Positions 54,407 to 63,590 of a DNA stretch of 64,000 nucleotides are shown in pieces. Numbering within the stretch: position 1 is the stretch's first letter; the number at the start of each line of letters is the position of its first letter. The translations under genes and the position numbers were made by a program. Below the pieces are notes generated by a model, which worked only from the letters and a program-made list of their open reading frames with translations, did no database searches and was not told the DNA's origin. Source of the DNA: a virus; IMG/VR virus record IMGVR_UViG_3300036770_008702, positions 1 to 64,000 of that record, one strand, 5' to 3'.

Positions 54407-55819
54407 ATGAGATACGTGCGCGGCGAAGACCGGAACCAGGCGAACCTGCTTCCGGCTGTTCTGGATGATTACGTTGGACCCGAAGCGGCGGTGCGTGTCG
54501 TGGACGTCTTCGTAGATGGCCTCGACATGGCGGGACTTGGTTTTGGTCGAGCTGCTCCAGCCGCATTGGGACGTCCCGGTTACGATCCTCGCGACCTGCT
54601 GAAGCTCTACATCTACGGCTACCTGAACGAAGTCCGCTCGTCGCGTCGCCTGGAACGAGAGTGCGGGCGCAATCTCGAGGTGATGTGGCTGGTTCGGCGC
54701 CTTGCTCCGGACTTCAAGACGATTGCGGATTTCAGACGTGACAATACGGAAGCGATCGTCGGCACAGCCCGCGCCTTTGTGCTGTTCTGCCGTGATCAAG
54801 GCCTTTTCGCAGCGCGGCTGGTTGCCCTGGATGGTTCAAAGTTTCGGGCAGCTGCGAGCGCCAAGCGGATCATGGGACGGCGCGAAATTTCGGAAGAGGT
54901 GGCGCGCGTCGACCGGGCTATTGCAGGCTATCTTGGTCGCCTTGACGCAGCGGACGCAGATGAGCCGGCCGATAGCGATACATCGACTACTTCTGGTTCG
55001 GTGGAGGCGGCTATTGCAACGCTCCAAGAGCGGCGTGCCGAACTTGATCGGCTAGCCGCGTATCTGGAAGCCGAAGGACGCACCACCATTGTCGAGGGCG
55101 AGCCGGATGCGCGACCGATGCGATCGGGCGCTGGACGCAAGCCACCGAGCTACAATGTCCAAACGGCTGTCGATGCTGAGACCGGCCTCATTGTTCACCA
55201 CGAGGTCACGACCGAACCGACTGACAACCGGCTGCTCTATACCATGGCAAGTGCCACCAAGGCTTCGCTCGATCGCGAAACGCTCACGGTGGTCGCGGAT
55301 AAGGGCTACTCAAATGGGGCCGATGCCAGCGCCTGCGAAGCGGGTGGCATTACGCCATGCGTGCCTGCCAACCGATCGAGCAACAACCAAGGTGATGGCA
55401 CGTTGTTCACGCGGTCGGTCTTCACGTACGAGCCGGAGGGCGATCGATATCGCTGCCCAGCAGGTCGCCTCCTCGTTCGCAGGCAAGTTATCCGTCGAGA
55501 CGCCACCATCCTCTATGCCGCTCGCGACTGCAGCGGCTGTGACCTGAAGCCCCGCTGCACCCAAACCAACCGGCGCCTCATCACCCGCCACCTGCATGAG
55601 GACGCGCTGGTGCGCATGCAGGCTCGTATCGACGCGGATTCGACTCTGATGGTCAAACGACGCTGTGCCGCCGAGCATCCGTTTGGAACGATCAAACGAA
55701 TGAGCCAGGGACGGTTCCTGACCAGAGGCCTAAAGGGGACCAGAGGAGAGTTTGCCCTTTCGGTTCTCGCCTACAACATCCTCCGCAGCACCAATATCGC
55801 CAGGTCCGCAACATCCTAA
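54407..55819 (+). CDS. IS1182-family transposase
   Basis: 470 residues, complete. The DDE triad is visible: Asp in LVALDGSKFRAAAS near 142, Asp in VVADKGYSNGAD near 293 and Glu in AAEHPFGTIKRMSQGRFLTR near 425. The N-terminal GYDPRDLLKLYIYGYLNEVR and SSRRLERECGRNLEVMWLVR are typical of IS1182/IS4-group enzymes. A Cys-rich CSGCDLKPRCT lies before the C-terminal part. The gene seems intact, so the element may still move. Confidence 0.9.
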   Translation: MRYVRGEDRNQANLLPAVLDDYVGPEAAVRVVDVFVDGLDMAGLGFGRAAPAALGRPGYDPRDLLKLYIYGYLNEVRSSRRLERECGRNLEVMWLVRRLAPDFKTIADFRRDNTEAIVGTARAFVLFCRDQGLFAARLVALDGSKFRAAASAKRIMGRREISEEVARVDRAIAGYLGRLDAADADEPADSDTSTTSGSVEAAIATLQERRAELDRLAAYLEAEGRTTIVEGEPDARPMRSGAGRKPPSYNVQTAVDAETGLIVHHEVTTEPTDNRLLYTMASATKASLDRETLTVVADKGYSNGADASACEAGGITPCVPANRSSNNQGDGTLFTRSVFTYEPEGDRYRCPAGRLLVRRQVIRRDATILYAARDCSGCDLKPRCTQTNRRLITRHLHEDALVRMQARIDADSTLMVKRRCAAEHPFGTIKRMSQGRFLTRGLKGTRGEFALSVLAYNILRSTNIARSATS

Positions 55820-55860
55820 TGCGCCGCCGTCGGTTCGGCGTCTCAGCATAAGTAAGAAAG

Positions 55861-55890
55861 GAGGCCTCCAGTTGGAGGCCTCTTCGTTTT
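55861..55890 (+). terminator. Rho-independent terminator inside the IS
   Basis: GAGGCCTCC, loop AGTT, GGAGGCCTC is a perfect 9-bp stem at 55861-55882 followed by TTCGTTTT. It ends the transposase message. On the other strand the hairpin is followed by CTTTCTT and could also stop leftward prophage transcription. Confidence 0.8.
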
Positions 55891-55970
55891 CACACGGCCT
55901 CCCGAAGGCCGCCCGTTCGCGAGACGATGAGGATGGAGAGGAAGGCCGGGCGGGCTCGATCAGCCCGGCA

Positions 55971-58067
55971 TCAGGTTCCCGGGTTGAACCAGGCACCACG
56001 CCAGTCGATGGCGCCGACGCCGAAGTCGAAGATCACCGACACCTCGACGCCGTCGACGCCGGAGACCGGACCGGTGGTCACCTGCGGGCCCTCGGCGCCG
56101 TTGAGATAGCCGTAGACGTAGACCGGCGCCGACACCGCATCGGAGAACAGATACCAGCGGTTGGCCGGGATCAGCGGCTCGACCAGGGGCTGGATGAAGC
56201 CAGCGTAGATGTTGACGTTGCTGGTCTGGTTGGCCTGCACCGATACGGTCAGCTGCCTGGCAGCCAGTTCCTGGTTCGGACCCACCACCAGCTGCATGCT
56301 GGAGCCGACCGAAATTGGCAGCCCATCCAGCGTCTTCTGCTTCATCACCGCCGCCCGGCCGGCGGCAAGGTTGGTCAGGTCGAGTGCCGTGCCGGAAGCC
56401 GCCTTGTTGGCCCGTGCGGCGCCGGTGGCGAACACCGCCGTGGCCCCGGTGGTCAGCGTCGGGCCATCGCCGTTGGCGGTATTGAGCAGGCCATAGGCGG
56501 TTACATTCTCGAAGTCCGCCACGCGCCGCCCGATCATGGCGGCGAAGTCGGTGAAGGCGCCGAGATCGTCATTGACCAGCATCGGCCGGGTGACGCGGAT
56601 GCGCCGGGCGAAGGTGGTCAGCGCCACCAGTTCCTGGCTCTCGGACATGGTGCCGGCCTGGATCTCGCCGCTCTCGGACAGCGGCACCAGGTTGGGGAAG
56701 TCCCCGACGCGCAGGTGGCGGTGCGGCTTGAAGTCGCGGAAGTCGCGCCGCAGGAAGATCTGGCGGTAGGTGGGGTTTGCCGGCGCGTAGGCGGCGAGCA
56801 GCATCTTGTTGGCGGCGGCCGAGAGCAGCAGCGGGAAGTCGCTGGTGGTCTGGAAGGCGCGCTCAGCCAGCTTGGCGGTGTCGCGCGGGATGTTCTTCTC
56901 CCCGCGGGCGCGCATCAACTCGGCGACCATCTCGGACGGACGCCAGCCGAGGAACTCGGCATGCCGGCCAGAGGTGGGCGCCTGGTAGCCGGGCATGGCG
57001 CGCACAGCCAGCGCCTCGGCCATGGCGTCGCGGATGACCTCGGGATCCTGCGACGCCGGACCAGCGGTCGGGTTGGCGGGCAGCGTGGGTGCCGCGGCGC
57101 GGCCGCGCTGGGCGAAGGCGTCCCACAGCCGGCCGCGCAGCACGTCGGCCGACACCCGCTCGCGGACGGCGGCCTGACGCTGGGCGTCGATCTGGTCGTC
57201 GGGCAGCAGGCCACGGGCGGCGGCGAGCACCGGATCGTAGCTGGCGATGCGCTCGGTCGCGGCGCGATCGGCCTCGGCACGAATGGCGTCGAGGTCCGGT
57301 GCAGGGGGCGGCGTCGTTGCTGGGGCCGCGGGTGCAGTCGCGGGGTTGGTGGTCATGGTCGGATTGGCCTCCTGGCCCGTGGCGGTGGTGGTCGTCGCGG
57401 CGTCTGCCGGGTCCGGCATGATGGTCTCCTGGGTGGGGATGGGATCGGGATCGGGGATGGCCGGCTCGATGGCCGGCATGGGCGGAGTGTCACTGGCGCC
57501 GCGCACAGCGGCGGCCGGATCGACCGGCAGCGGGACGACAGAAATCTCGTAGGGCTCCCAATCGACAGCCCGGTGGACGGTGCCGGCGACGGGATCCGGG
57601 ATCGGCTCGTAGCGGTGCACGCGGTATCCGACGCTGACGCTGCGCAGGGTGCCGTCGGCGATGCGTTGCCAGAGCGGTTCGACATCGGCCGCGGACGAGA
57701 ACTGCAGCGTGGCGATACCGCGACCGCCCTCGAGGCGGGCGGAGATCACGCGACCCACGACGTCACGGGCATCACCACTGCGGTGGGTGTTGAGCACCGG
57801 GGCGGCGCCATCCCGGAGCCCCTGCATGCGCACCGCGTTCGGCGACATGTCGAGCTCCTCGGTGATCAGGCCGAGGGGTGGGACGAAGTTGCGGGCGCGG
57901 GCACCGGTGGACCACAACACCTCGACCGTGCGCGCAGCGCGGTTGACGGTCGCCGGTGCGGCAAGAGCACGGGCAGCGACGATCGACTGCCCATCGGTGG
58001 GAAGTCGATCGGCATGCATCGGCGCCGGCGCGGGATCGCTCCCGCCCGGATCGATGGGTTCGGTCAT
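55971..58067 (-). CDS. prohead protease - major capsid protein fusion
   Basis: 698 residues. Residues about 25-200 are an HK97-type prohead protease: VLNTHRSGDARDVVGRV carries the catalytic His and GTLRSVSVGYRVH the Ser. A Pro/Ala/Thr linker (about 205-265) leads to the major capsid part, in which LPDDQIDAQRQAAVRERVSA is the scaffold-like delta region and the HK97 fold starts near TRPMLVNDDLGAFTDFAAMI, ending DWRGAWFNPGT. Such fusions are known in alphaproteobacterial phages; self-cleavage should free the capsid subunit. It is followed by the IS, which separates it from the decoration gene. Confidence 0.88.
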   Translation of the reverse strand: MTEPIDPGGSDPAPAPMHADRLPTDGQSIVAARALAAPATVNRAARTVEVLWSTGARARNFVPPLGLITEELDMSPNAVRMQGLRDGAAPVLNTHRSGDARDVVGRVISARLEGGRGIATLQFSSAADVEPLWQRIADGTLRSVSVGYRVHRYEPIPDPVAGTVHRAVDWEPYEISVVPLPVDPAAAVRGASDTPPMPAIEPAIPDPDPIPTQETIMPDPADAATTTTATGQEANPTMTTNPATAPAAPATTPPPAPDLDAIRAEADRAATERIASYDPVLAAARGLLPDDQIDAQRQAAVRERVSADVLRGRLWDAFAQRGRAAAPTLPANPTAGPASQDPEVIRDAMAEALAVRAMPGYQAPTSGRHAEFLGWRPSEMVAELMRARGEKNIPRDTAKLAERAFQTTSDFPLLLSAAANKMLLAAYAPANPTYRQIFLRRDFRDFKPHRHLRVGDFPNLVPLSESGEIQAGTMSESQELVALTTFARRIRVTRPMLVNDDLGAFTDFAAMIGRRVADFENVTAYGLLNTANGDGPTLTTGATAVFATGAARANKAASGTALDLTNLAAGRAAVMKQKTLDGLPISVGSSMQLVVGPNQELAARQLTVSVQANQTSNVNIYAGFIQPLVEPLIPANRWYLFSDAVSAPVYVYGYLNGAEGPQVTTGPVSGVDGVEVSVIFDFGVGAIDWRGAWFNPGT

Positions 58068-58253
58068 GATGTCAGCCTTGCTGGGGTGCTTTGCTAGAAG
58101 GCGGATGTGCTGTTGGCCGTCTTCCGCGGGGAACTGCGGCGGGCACAGCCCTCGCCTCTATGGTTCCTAAAGTTGCCACACCGAATAGTTGTGGCCTGCG
58201 CACGGTCCGCGTGACGTGTAGACGTGGCCGCGAACTGATGGCCAAATCAGAAT

Positions 58254-58964
58254 ATGTCAATTCCGAGTGACCGTCAGCGCCTTCGCCAGTTCGCGGCCGA
58301 ATACGAGTTTCGGCTTTTTCAGGAAGACGCCAAGTATCTAATTGAAAAAACGGCCTGCGGTAACCCGCGATTCGAGGATTGGAGAAAATACTCTAACTTT
58401 TATATTTCTAATTGTGGCAACCCGTTAAATCGAGAAATGGCAACGGTAACCGCTTTTTTTGGGAAGAGGCCAATTGGTTACATGATGAGTGGTGGAGGTC
58501 TTCTGATGGAAGATGGGGCCAGTCTTCATTACTCCTTTGGATTTTCAGGCGCTGTGGTCATCAGCCTCTATCCAGCACATTCCGAATTTATGCGTCCTCG
58601 GGAGAAAATGATCCACCTCCACATCGGTCAGCTCACCGCACACCAGATTGGCAAACGAGTTCAATCAGATGTGACGAATTTGATAGCGTACGCCCACGTA
58701 ACATCCATAGACGGCAACCCCACGCTACGTGAGAAGGCGCGCATTTGGCTTCTGCGTAAATCAAAACCGACGCAAACCGACGATGGATTTCAAGATGCAC
58801 TTTTGAGAAAATACATAAGAATTGGCACGGCTTACCTGCCGAAAGCTATCATCACTTCCTTCCTAGGCGAAACCTTCAAGGTTATTGCCATTGCACTTGC
58901 CGTAGTGGTCCTAGTGCGCTTGGGTTTCCCTGAATGGGCCGAGCGCTTTCTGCCTCGCAAGTAA
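58254..58964 (+). CDS. C-terminally membrane-anchored protein of unknown function, phage cargo
   Basis: 236 residues (MSIPSDRQRLRQFAAEYEFR onward). The soluble part has a Gly-rich IGYMMSGGGLLMEDGASLHY and a beta-rich FSGAVVISLYPAHSEFM. The last 40 residues hold a hydrophobic helix (ETFKVIAIALAVVVLVRLGF) followed by basic residues, the layout of a tail-anchored protein. It runs rightward inside the leftward late operon, between portal and capsid genes, has its own 186-bp upstream region and is visibly lower in GC. This fits a moron expressed from the prophage, for example a superinfection-exclusion factor. I recognise no family. Confidence 0.7.
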   Translation: MSIPSDRQRLRQFAAEYEFRLFQEDAKYLIEKTACGNPRFEDWRKYSNFYISNCGNPLNREMATVTAFFGKRPIGYMMSGGGLLMEDGASLHYSFGFSGAVVISLYPAHSEFMRPREKMIHLHIGQLTAHQIGKRVQSDVTNLIAYAHVTSIDGNPTLREKARIWLLRKSKPTQTDDGFQDALLRKYIRIGTAYLPKAIITSFLGETFKVIAIALAVVVLVRLGFPEWAERFLPRK

Positions 58965-59071
58965 CGCTGTCGCCTGTAGAACGGCGAGGCCGAAAGCTCC
59001 AAATTAAAGAAGTCACTGGCTGCCTACGACGCACCTTGCTGGATATGGCTCATTTCACCTCGACCGCGCTA

Positions 59072-60523
59072 CTACGGCAATGCTGCACCCGTCGCGGCAA
59101 TCTCCATAGCCGCCATTTGTGCCGCGTCCTGCGCGCCTCCGCTCTTGGCCACCCGTCGCGGATCGCTGTCGAGCGAGATTCCCGCGTCATCGAGCAGCGC
59201 GTTGGCGGCGCGGATCATCTCCACCGCCTGACGGAAATCGTAGCCGAACGAGCCCACTGCCTCGGGCTGTGGCACAAAGCCCGCGCGCACCTGTGCGATC
59301 AACGCCGTAGTATCCTTCAGTGGATCGATCATCTCGTGCGCCGGAGGGACGTGCGCCACGTCGTCCGGAATCTCCGCTCCCCACAGGCCGAGCAATGCCC
59401 CCTGCTGGTAAAAGCGGTCGGCGATGGGCCGCACCAGCATCGGAATCAGCATGCCGTACTGCACCTGCTCACACAGCCGGCGGAACTCGATCTTGCCCGC
59501 CCGCAAGCTGGAGTAGTTCGCCTGGGTCAGATCGCCGGAAACCTGGTCATAAGTGAGGCCCGCGCCGACGGACGCTGCTTCCAGCGCGCGCCGAGCGAAG
59601 GCGGTGTGACTGCCACCGCCGGAGGGGTTCACCACTTCCACCGAACCGCTACCGCGCCGGTAGAGGATCATCCCCGGCTCGAAGGCTTCCACCGGCCGGC
59701 CCTGGGCATCCCGCAGCAGACCTGCGGCTGGCCCAGTCAGCACTTCGTCACCCTCCTCGGTGACGACCGCGGCAAGGCATGCCTCGATCTTGGCTTTCAT
59801 CAGCAGGGCCGCCTCGTAGTCGCCGAGGTCGCGTAGCCGTAGCAGGATCGGCGCCAGCCAGGACACGTCGCGCAGCTGGCCGGGCCGGCGCTTGCGGTAG
59901 ATGTGCAGCACCTCCGAGGTTGGGACTGGCATGCTGCTCTGGCTCGTCCCCGGCAGATACCACGACGCCCCAGGATGCTGCGGGAACAACCAGTAGGCCG
60001 CGGGTGCACCGGTAGCATCGAGCGTGATGCCCTGCACCGTGATTGCGCCACCAATCGTGCCGGTGCGGCTGGCGTCGAGGTGGTCGCTCTCCAGCACCTG
60101 CAGGCGCAGGCCGATGGGGTTGGCGGGCGTCGGTTCGCTGGTGAGCAGCCGCACCAGGCACTCCCCGCTCTCGACGACCGAGCGCATGACCAGTGCCTGC
60201 AACCCATAGAGATCGAGCCGCCCCTCGGCATCGCAGGCGGTGCTCTCAGCCCAGCGCCGCCAGGTATCGGCGTGCTTCTTGTCCGGCCAGCGGGTGGTGA
60301 TGCCGGCGCCGACGGCGTTGCCGGTCCAGAGGTCGACGATGCGGGCGGCATAGGGATCGTTGCGGACGGCATCGCGGGCGCGGCGCGTGATGGTGCTCGA
60401 CGCGCTGGCCACTTCACTGTTGGCGCTGCCGCCCGAGGCCGCCCAGGTGGACGCGCGGGCGTCCTGGGCCGCCGCATAGCCGCGCAGGGCGCGCCATGCG
60501 TTTCGGAAGCGGGTGGCGATCAT
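59072..60523 (-). CDS. phage portal protein, lambda family
   Basis: 483 residues. ASSTITRRARDAVRNDPYAA and VDLWTGNAVGAGITTRWPDK near the start, EVLHIYRKRRPGQLRDVSWL in the middle and GLTYDQVSGDLTQANYSSLR near residue 330 are the lambda-family portal signatures. It forms the ring at the capsid vertex where terminase docks. It is separated from the capsid fusion gene by the rightward cargo gene. Confidence 0.92.
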   Translation of the reverse strand: MIATRFRNAWRALRGYAAAQDARASTWAASGGSANSEVASASSTITRRARDAVRNDPYAARIVDLWTGNAVGAGITTRWPDKKHADTWRRWAESTACDAEGRLDLYGLQALVMRSVVESGECLVRLLTSEPTPANPIGLRLQVLESDHLDASRTGTIGGAITVQGITLDATGAPAAYWLFPQHPGASWYLPGTSQSSMPVPTSEVLHIYRKRRPGQLRDVSWLAPILLRLRDLGDYEAALLMKAKIEACLAAVVTEEGDEVLTGPAAGLLRDAQGRPVEAFEPGMILYRRGSGSVEVVNPSGGGSHTAFARRALEAASVGAGLTYDQVSGDLTQANYSSLRAGKIEFRRLCEQVQYGMLIPMLVRPIADRFYQQGALLGLWGAEIPDDVAHVPPAHEMIDPLKDTTALIAQVRAGFVPQPEAVGSFGYDFRQAVEMIRAANALLDDAGISLDSDPRRVAKSGGAQDAAQMAAMEIAATGAALP

Positions 60524-60529
60524 CGGCTG

Positions 60530-60709
60530 CTACTTCACCACCAGCCGCTTCACGACCTCGACGACGGTGCCCTCGCCAAACAGCAGCAGAAGCACGATCG
60601 CCACCAGGACGAGTTCGATGCGTTTCAGCCTGGCGTCCGTCTGCTTCCAGCGTTCGGCGCATACCGCCTCGTGGACGGCGAGCTTCTGCGCGACGTCATC
60701 CTCGGACAT
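60530..60709 (-). CDS. small membrane protein of unknown function
   Basis: 59 residues from the ATG at 60709. A charged N-terminus (MSEDDVAQKLAVHEAVCAER) leads to one hydrophobic helix, VLVAIVLLLLFGEGTVVEVV. It lies between gpW-like and portal genes. It might be a second holin-like or tail-associated membrane protein; no family can be named. Confidence 0.55.
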   Translation of the reverse strand: MSEDDVAQKLAVHEAVCAERWKQTDARLKRIELVLVAIVLLLLFGEGTVVEVVKRLVVK

Positions 60710-60723
60710 GGGGTGGTCTCCAG

Positions 60724-60957
60724 TCAGCCGGCGTCGCGGGTGAAGCGAGCCAGGGTGATGCAAGGTCGCCGCTGGGCCGGGTTCTCGGCGGCGTAGCCGG
60801 CGGCGAGCGCCTGCCCGATCTCGGAAAGCGACCGGTATTCGACGGTGCGGCCTTCAAAGGTCACCCGCGTGGTCCCGCCGGTGTAGGCATCGGCGAGGCC
60901 GCGCCAGCGGTTGCCTGTCGGTTGCGCCAGGGCCCAGGTCAGAGCGTCAGGATTCAT
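60724..60957 (-). CDS. gpW-like head-tail joining protein
   Basis: 77 residues from the ATG at 60957 (MNPDALTWALAQPTGNRWRG). TTRVTFEGRTVEYRSLSEIG is like lambda gpW, whose VxxxGRxVEF core links the filled head to the tail. Lambda gpW lies between terminase large subunit and portal, exactly as here. The length also fits. Confidence 0.75.
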   Translation of the reverse strand: MNPDALTWALAQPTGNRWRGLADAYTGGTTRVTFEGRTVEYRSLSEIGQALAAGYAAENPAQRRPCITLARFTRDAG

Positions 60958-60968
60958 GATGGCGTTCC

Positions 60969-62900
60969 TCAGCGCAGCCAGCCGGAGCGGGTGCCCAGCC
61001 ATGTCCGCGGCCGCATCGCCGGAGAGTTGCCGAGCGCCTGCAGGGCGGGTGCAGGTTGTGCCTGGTCCATGGTTGCTGACGTCGCGCTGCTGGTGGATGT
61101 CGGCGCCGTGGTAATTGGCGCGTCCGCCAGTTCCTCGCGCAACCTCTGCCAGAACCGCTCGCCGTAGCGATCGGCGCCTAGCAACCACAGCGCGGCGCGC
61201 GCCAGCACGGCGCAATCCAGTGCCTCGTTGCGCTCCCTGAGCTTCGACCATTCCTGCCGTGCGAAGCCTCGCCGGTCCTTGGTCGTCCGCAACTGCTCGG
61301 CGACCAGCTGCTTCACCCATTCCACTTCGATGGCCCGCGGCAGATGCACCCACCCCTGGGGGAACTCCTCCGCCTCACCTCGGCCGAGCCACAGCCGGCG
61401 ATACAGGTCCGCCTTCCAGGTCGAGACCGACACCGTCCACAGCTTCAGCCCGCGCCGCAGCTTCTGGCCGTTGACCAAGGCATCGACCAGTGTCGGCCCC
61501 TGAACCGGCTGTGCTCGGTTCCAGCCCTCCACGCCCTTGGTCGGCGCGATCCGCGGATCCCGCAGATGCCGGAGGTGGCCGTAGACCGAAGCCGTGTCCC
61601 GGCCGCCGGTGTCCACGCATACCTTGGCGATGCGCATCGCGCCGGCAGTACCGGTGCTACGCGGCCAGTCCCTCGCCAGCAGCTTCGCCAGCTCATCCCA
61701 CGGCGCCCGCTCCCGCGGACTGCCGGCGATCACGACGTGGTCGATTAGCCAAGAGGTGTAGCCCTCGGCCCAACCCCAGACATCGACTTCGATGCGATCG
61801 TCCTGCACGTCGACCCCGGCGGTGAGCACCAGGGCGCCCGGAGGCACGATGCTGAGGGCGAAGTCCTCGCGCCGCTCGACCAGCCGCTCCCAATCCGGCG
61901 CCTCGCCATGCTCCTGCCACGTCTCGCCCAGCACGGTGTTGCGGAAGGTCTTGAGGTCTTCCGCCTTGCCCTGCGCTGCCTCCCAGTCCCGCGCGATCTG
62001 CTCCCACGACAGCCACCCCACCGGCGAGTAGAGGGCCGAGATGTGGTAGCCAACCGTGTGCGGGTCCGACGCCTCGGCCGTGGCCCGCCACTCGCCCCCG
62101 GCCAGCATCGCCGTCTTGTGGTGCTCGCCGATCGGCTGGTCGCATGCCTCGCAGTGATAGGCGGCGCTGATAGGGTTGCCTCGCTCCCAGACCAGCCGCT
62201 CAAAGCGCAGCCACTGCATCGCCAGGCAGTGCGGGCACGGCACGAAGAACCGCCGCTGGTCGCTGGAAAGGTATTCCCGCTCGATCCGGCTGCGCCCGGC
62301 AATGGTTGGCGTCGAGACCAGATACGCCTTGCGCCGCCAGCCGAAGGTCCGCGCCCGCGCCTCGGCCAGTGCGATCGGATCTCCCTCGCCCTCGACGTCA
62401 CCGGGATAGGCATCGACCTCGTCCAGGAACAGGAACCGCGCCGTCATCGAGCGCAGCCCGACCGCCGAGTTGGCCCCGGTCAGCACCAAGATGCCGCCAG
62501 GAAACTCTTTCGACAGCATGGTGTTGCCGCTGTCCCTGGCCCGGGCCGGTGCCACCCGTTCCCTCAGCGCGGGCGTCTCCTCCAGCAGGGGATCGATCCT
62601 CTGCCGGCTGAAGCGCTTGGCCAGTTCCACCGTCGGCTGAACCGCCAGCACCGGCGCCGGCACGTGGTGCATGATGTAACCCAGCCAGCAATTGCCCCCC
62701 TCGCTCGCGCCGACCTGAGCGCCCTTCATGAACACCACGCGGCGGGCCGGATGCACGGCCGACAGCGCGTCCATGATGTCGCGCAGATACGGGGTGCGGG
62801 CCGTGCGCCACGGCCCCGGTTCCGACGAGGCTCGCGTACTCAGCACTCGGTGCCGCTCGGCCCATTGGCTGACCGTAAGCTGCGGCGGCGGGCGCAGCAT
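60969..62900 (-). CDS. phage terminase large subunit, GpA family (prophage B copy)
   Basis: 643 residues from the ATG at 62900 (MLRPPPQLTVSQWAERHRVL). FMKGAQVGASEGGNCWLGYI near 65 holds the ATP loop, FLFLDEVDAYPGD near 155 the acidic Walker B pair, and CPHCLAMQW with CEACDQP the zinc-type motifs. It is the packaging ATPase and nuclease that cuts the concatemer. The first two thirds are very similar to the prophage A copy; the C-terminal third differs more. The next gene is gpW-like. Confidence 0.93.
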   Translation of the reverse strand: MLRPPPQLTVSQWAERHRVLSTRASSEPGPWRTARTPYLRDIMDALSAVHPARRVVFMKGAQVGASEGGNCWLGYIMHHVPAPVLAVQPTVELAKRFSRQRIDPLLEETPALRERVAPARARDSGNTMLSKEFPGGILVLTGANSAVGLRSMTARFLFLDEVDAYPGDVEGEGDPIALAEARARTFGWRRKAYLVSTPTIAGRSRIEREYLSSDQRRFFVPCPHCLAMQWLRFERLVWERGNPISAAYHCEACDQPIGEHHKTAMLAGGEWRATAEASDPHTVGYHISALYSPVGWLSWEQIARDWEAAQGKAEDLKTFRNTVLGETWQEHGEAPDWERLVERREDFALSIVPPGALVLTAGVDVQDDRIEVDVWGWAEGYTSWLIDHVVIAGSPRERAPWDELAKLLARDWPRSTGTAGAMRIAKVCVDTGGRDTASVYGHLRHLRDPRIAPTKGVEGWNRAQPVQGPTLVDALVNGQKLRRGLKLWTVSVSTWKADLYRRLWLGRGEAEEFPQGWVHLPRAIEVEWVKQLVAEQLRTTKDRRGFARQEWSKLRERNEALDCAVLARAALWLLGADRYGERFWQRLREELADAPITTAPTSTSSATSATMDQAQPAPALQALGNSPAMRPRTWLGTRSGWLR

Positions 62901-62934
62901 GGAGCCCGCACGCCGGCGGACATGTTCCGCCGTC

Positions 62935-63465
62935 CTAGCTGCGGTCTCCGAGGCCTGGGGGATCGAAGCGATCTGCGGCCTCCGTCAGTAGATCGGTGAC
63001 GTGCTGCTGCAGCACGGTCTGCACCAGGTGGGGCTCCACCCCGAGATCGGCGGCGATCATGCCGGACACCCGGGCGGGCCAATTCAGCAGCGCGTCGCGC
63101 ATGGCACCGGCGATCTCGTCGATCGCGGCATTGGCGGTCACGGCGTCCAGCAGCCGGCCCTTGTCCTCGTCCAGCGCCATGCGCTGGGCTTCGACCTTGA
63201 GCGCCAGCTGGGCGACACGGAGCCTGGCGTAGGGCGTAGCATCGCCCGACAACCCCGCCTGCGTGGTGCCCGCGCCCACAGCACCCGCCAGCGGCGATCG
63301 CACCGGGTCCGCCGTCTCGATCATGCGGCGCCGCGACTTCTCCACGTCCCACTGGCCATCCGGCTCGCGCTCGATGCGGCCCTTGGCTTCCGCCTTGCGC
63401 AGGGCCGTCTCGGTGACGCCGATGCGTCGGGCCAGTTCGCGGGTGGACGGTGTCAGCTCCGACAT
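62935..63465 (-). CDS. terminase small subunit-like HTH protein (prophage B copy)
   Basis: 176 residues from the ATG at 63465, which has GGGAGG eight bases upstream (MSELTPSTRELARRIGVTET). The N-terminal HTH binds the packaging site in related systems. The C-terminal half (LDEDKGRLLDAVTANAAIDE onward) is helical. High similarity to 2678-3211 shows that the two prophages share a packaging module. It precedes terL by 34 bp. Confidence 0.78.
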   Translation of the reverse strand: MSELTPSTRELARRIGVTETALRKAEAKGRIEREPDGQWDVEKSRRRMIETADPVRSPLAGAVGAGTTQAGLSGDATPYARLRVAQLALKVEAQRMALDEDKGRLLDAVTANAAIDEIAGAMRDALLNWPARVSGMIAADLGVEPHLVQTVLQQHVTDLLTEAADRFDPPGLGDRS

Positions 63466-63494
63466 GGCGGCGACCTCCCGCCGCACGTGGCGCT

Positions 63495-63565
63495 CATTCT
63501 GCGCTCAATCCGACTTGGCTGTGCCGCGCTCCAGCGCGAAGTGTCCATCACGCGCAGGGGACCAG
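63495..63565. promoter_or_regulatory. conserved non-coding block next to terS, copy 2
   Basis: Matches 3286-3356 in 68 of 71 bases. It includes GCGCGAAGTGTCCATCACGC without change. It is divergent between terS and the small gene at 63591, and is a candidate packaging site or two-way promoter. Confidence 0.5.
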
Positions 63566-63590
63566 ACCCCGCCAGCCAGGAGCAGCACAG

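Larger units (their letters stand above)
54334..55906 (+). mobile_element. complete IS1182-type insertion sequence with 4-bp target repeat
   Basis: The element spans 54338-55902 (1565 bp). Its ends are 13-bp perfect inverted repeats, GGAGGCCGTGTGA at 54338-54350 and the complement at 55890-55902, flanked by CGAA on both sides (54334-54337 and 55903-55906). Inside are one transposase gene and a terminator hairpin. It lies between the capsid fusion gene and DUF2190 gene of prophage B and faces against their transcription. The perfect ends and target repeat suggest a recent insertion. Confidence 0.85.
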
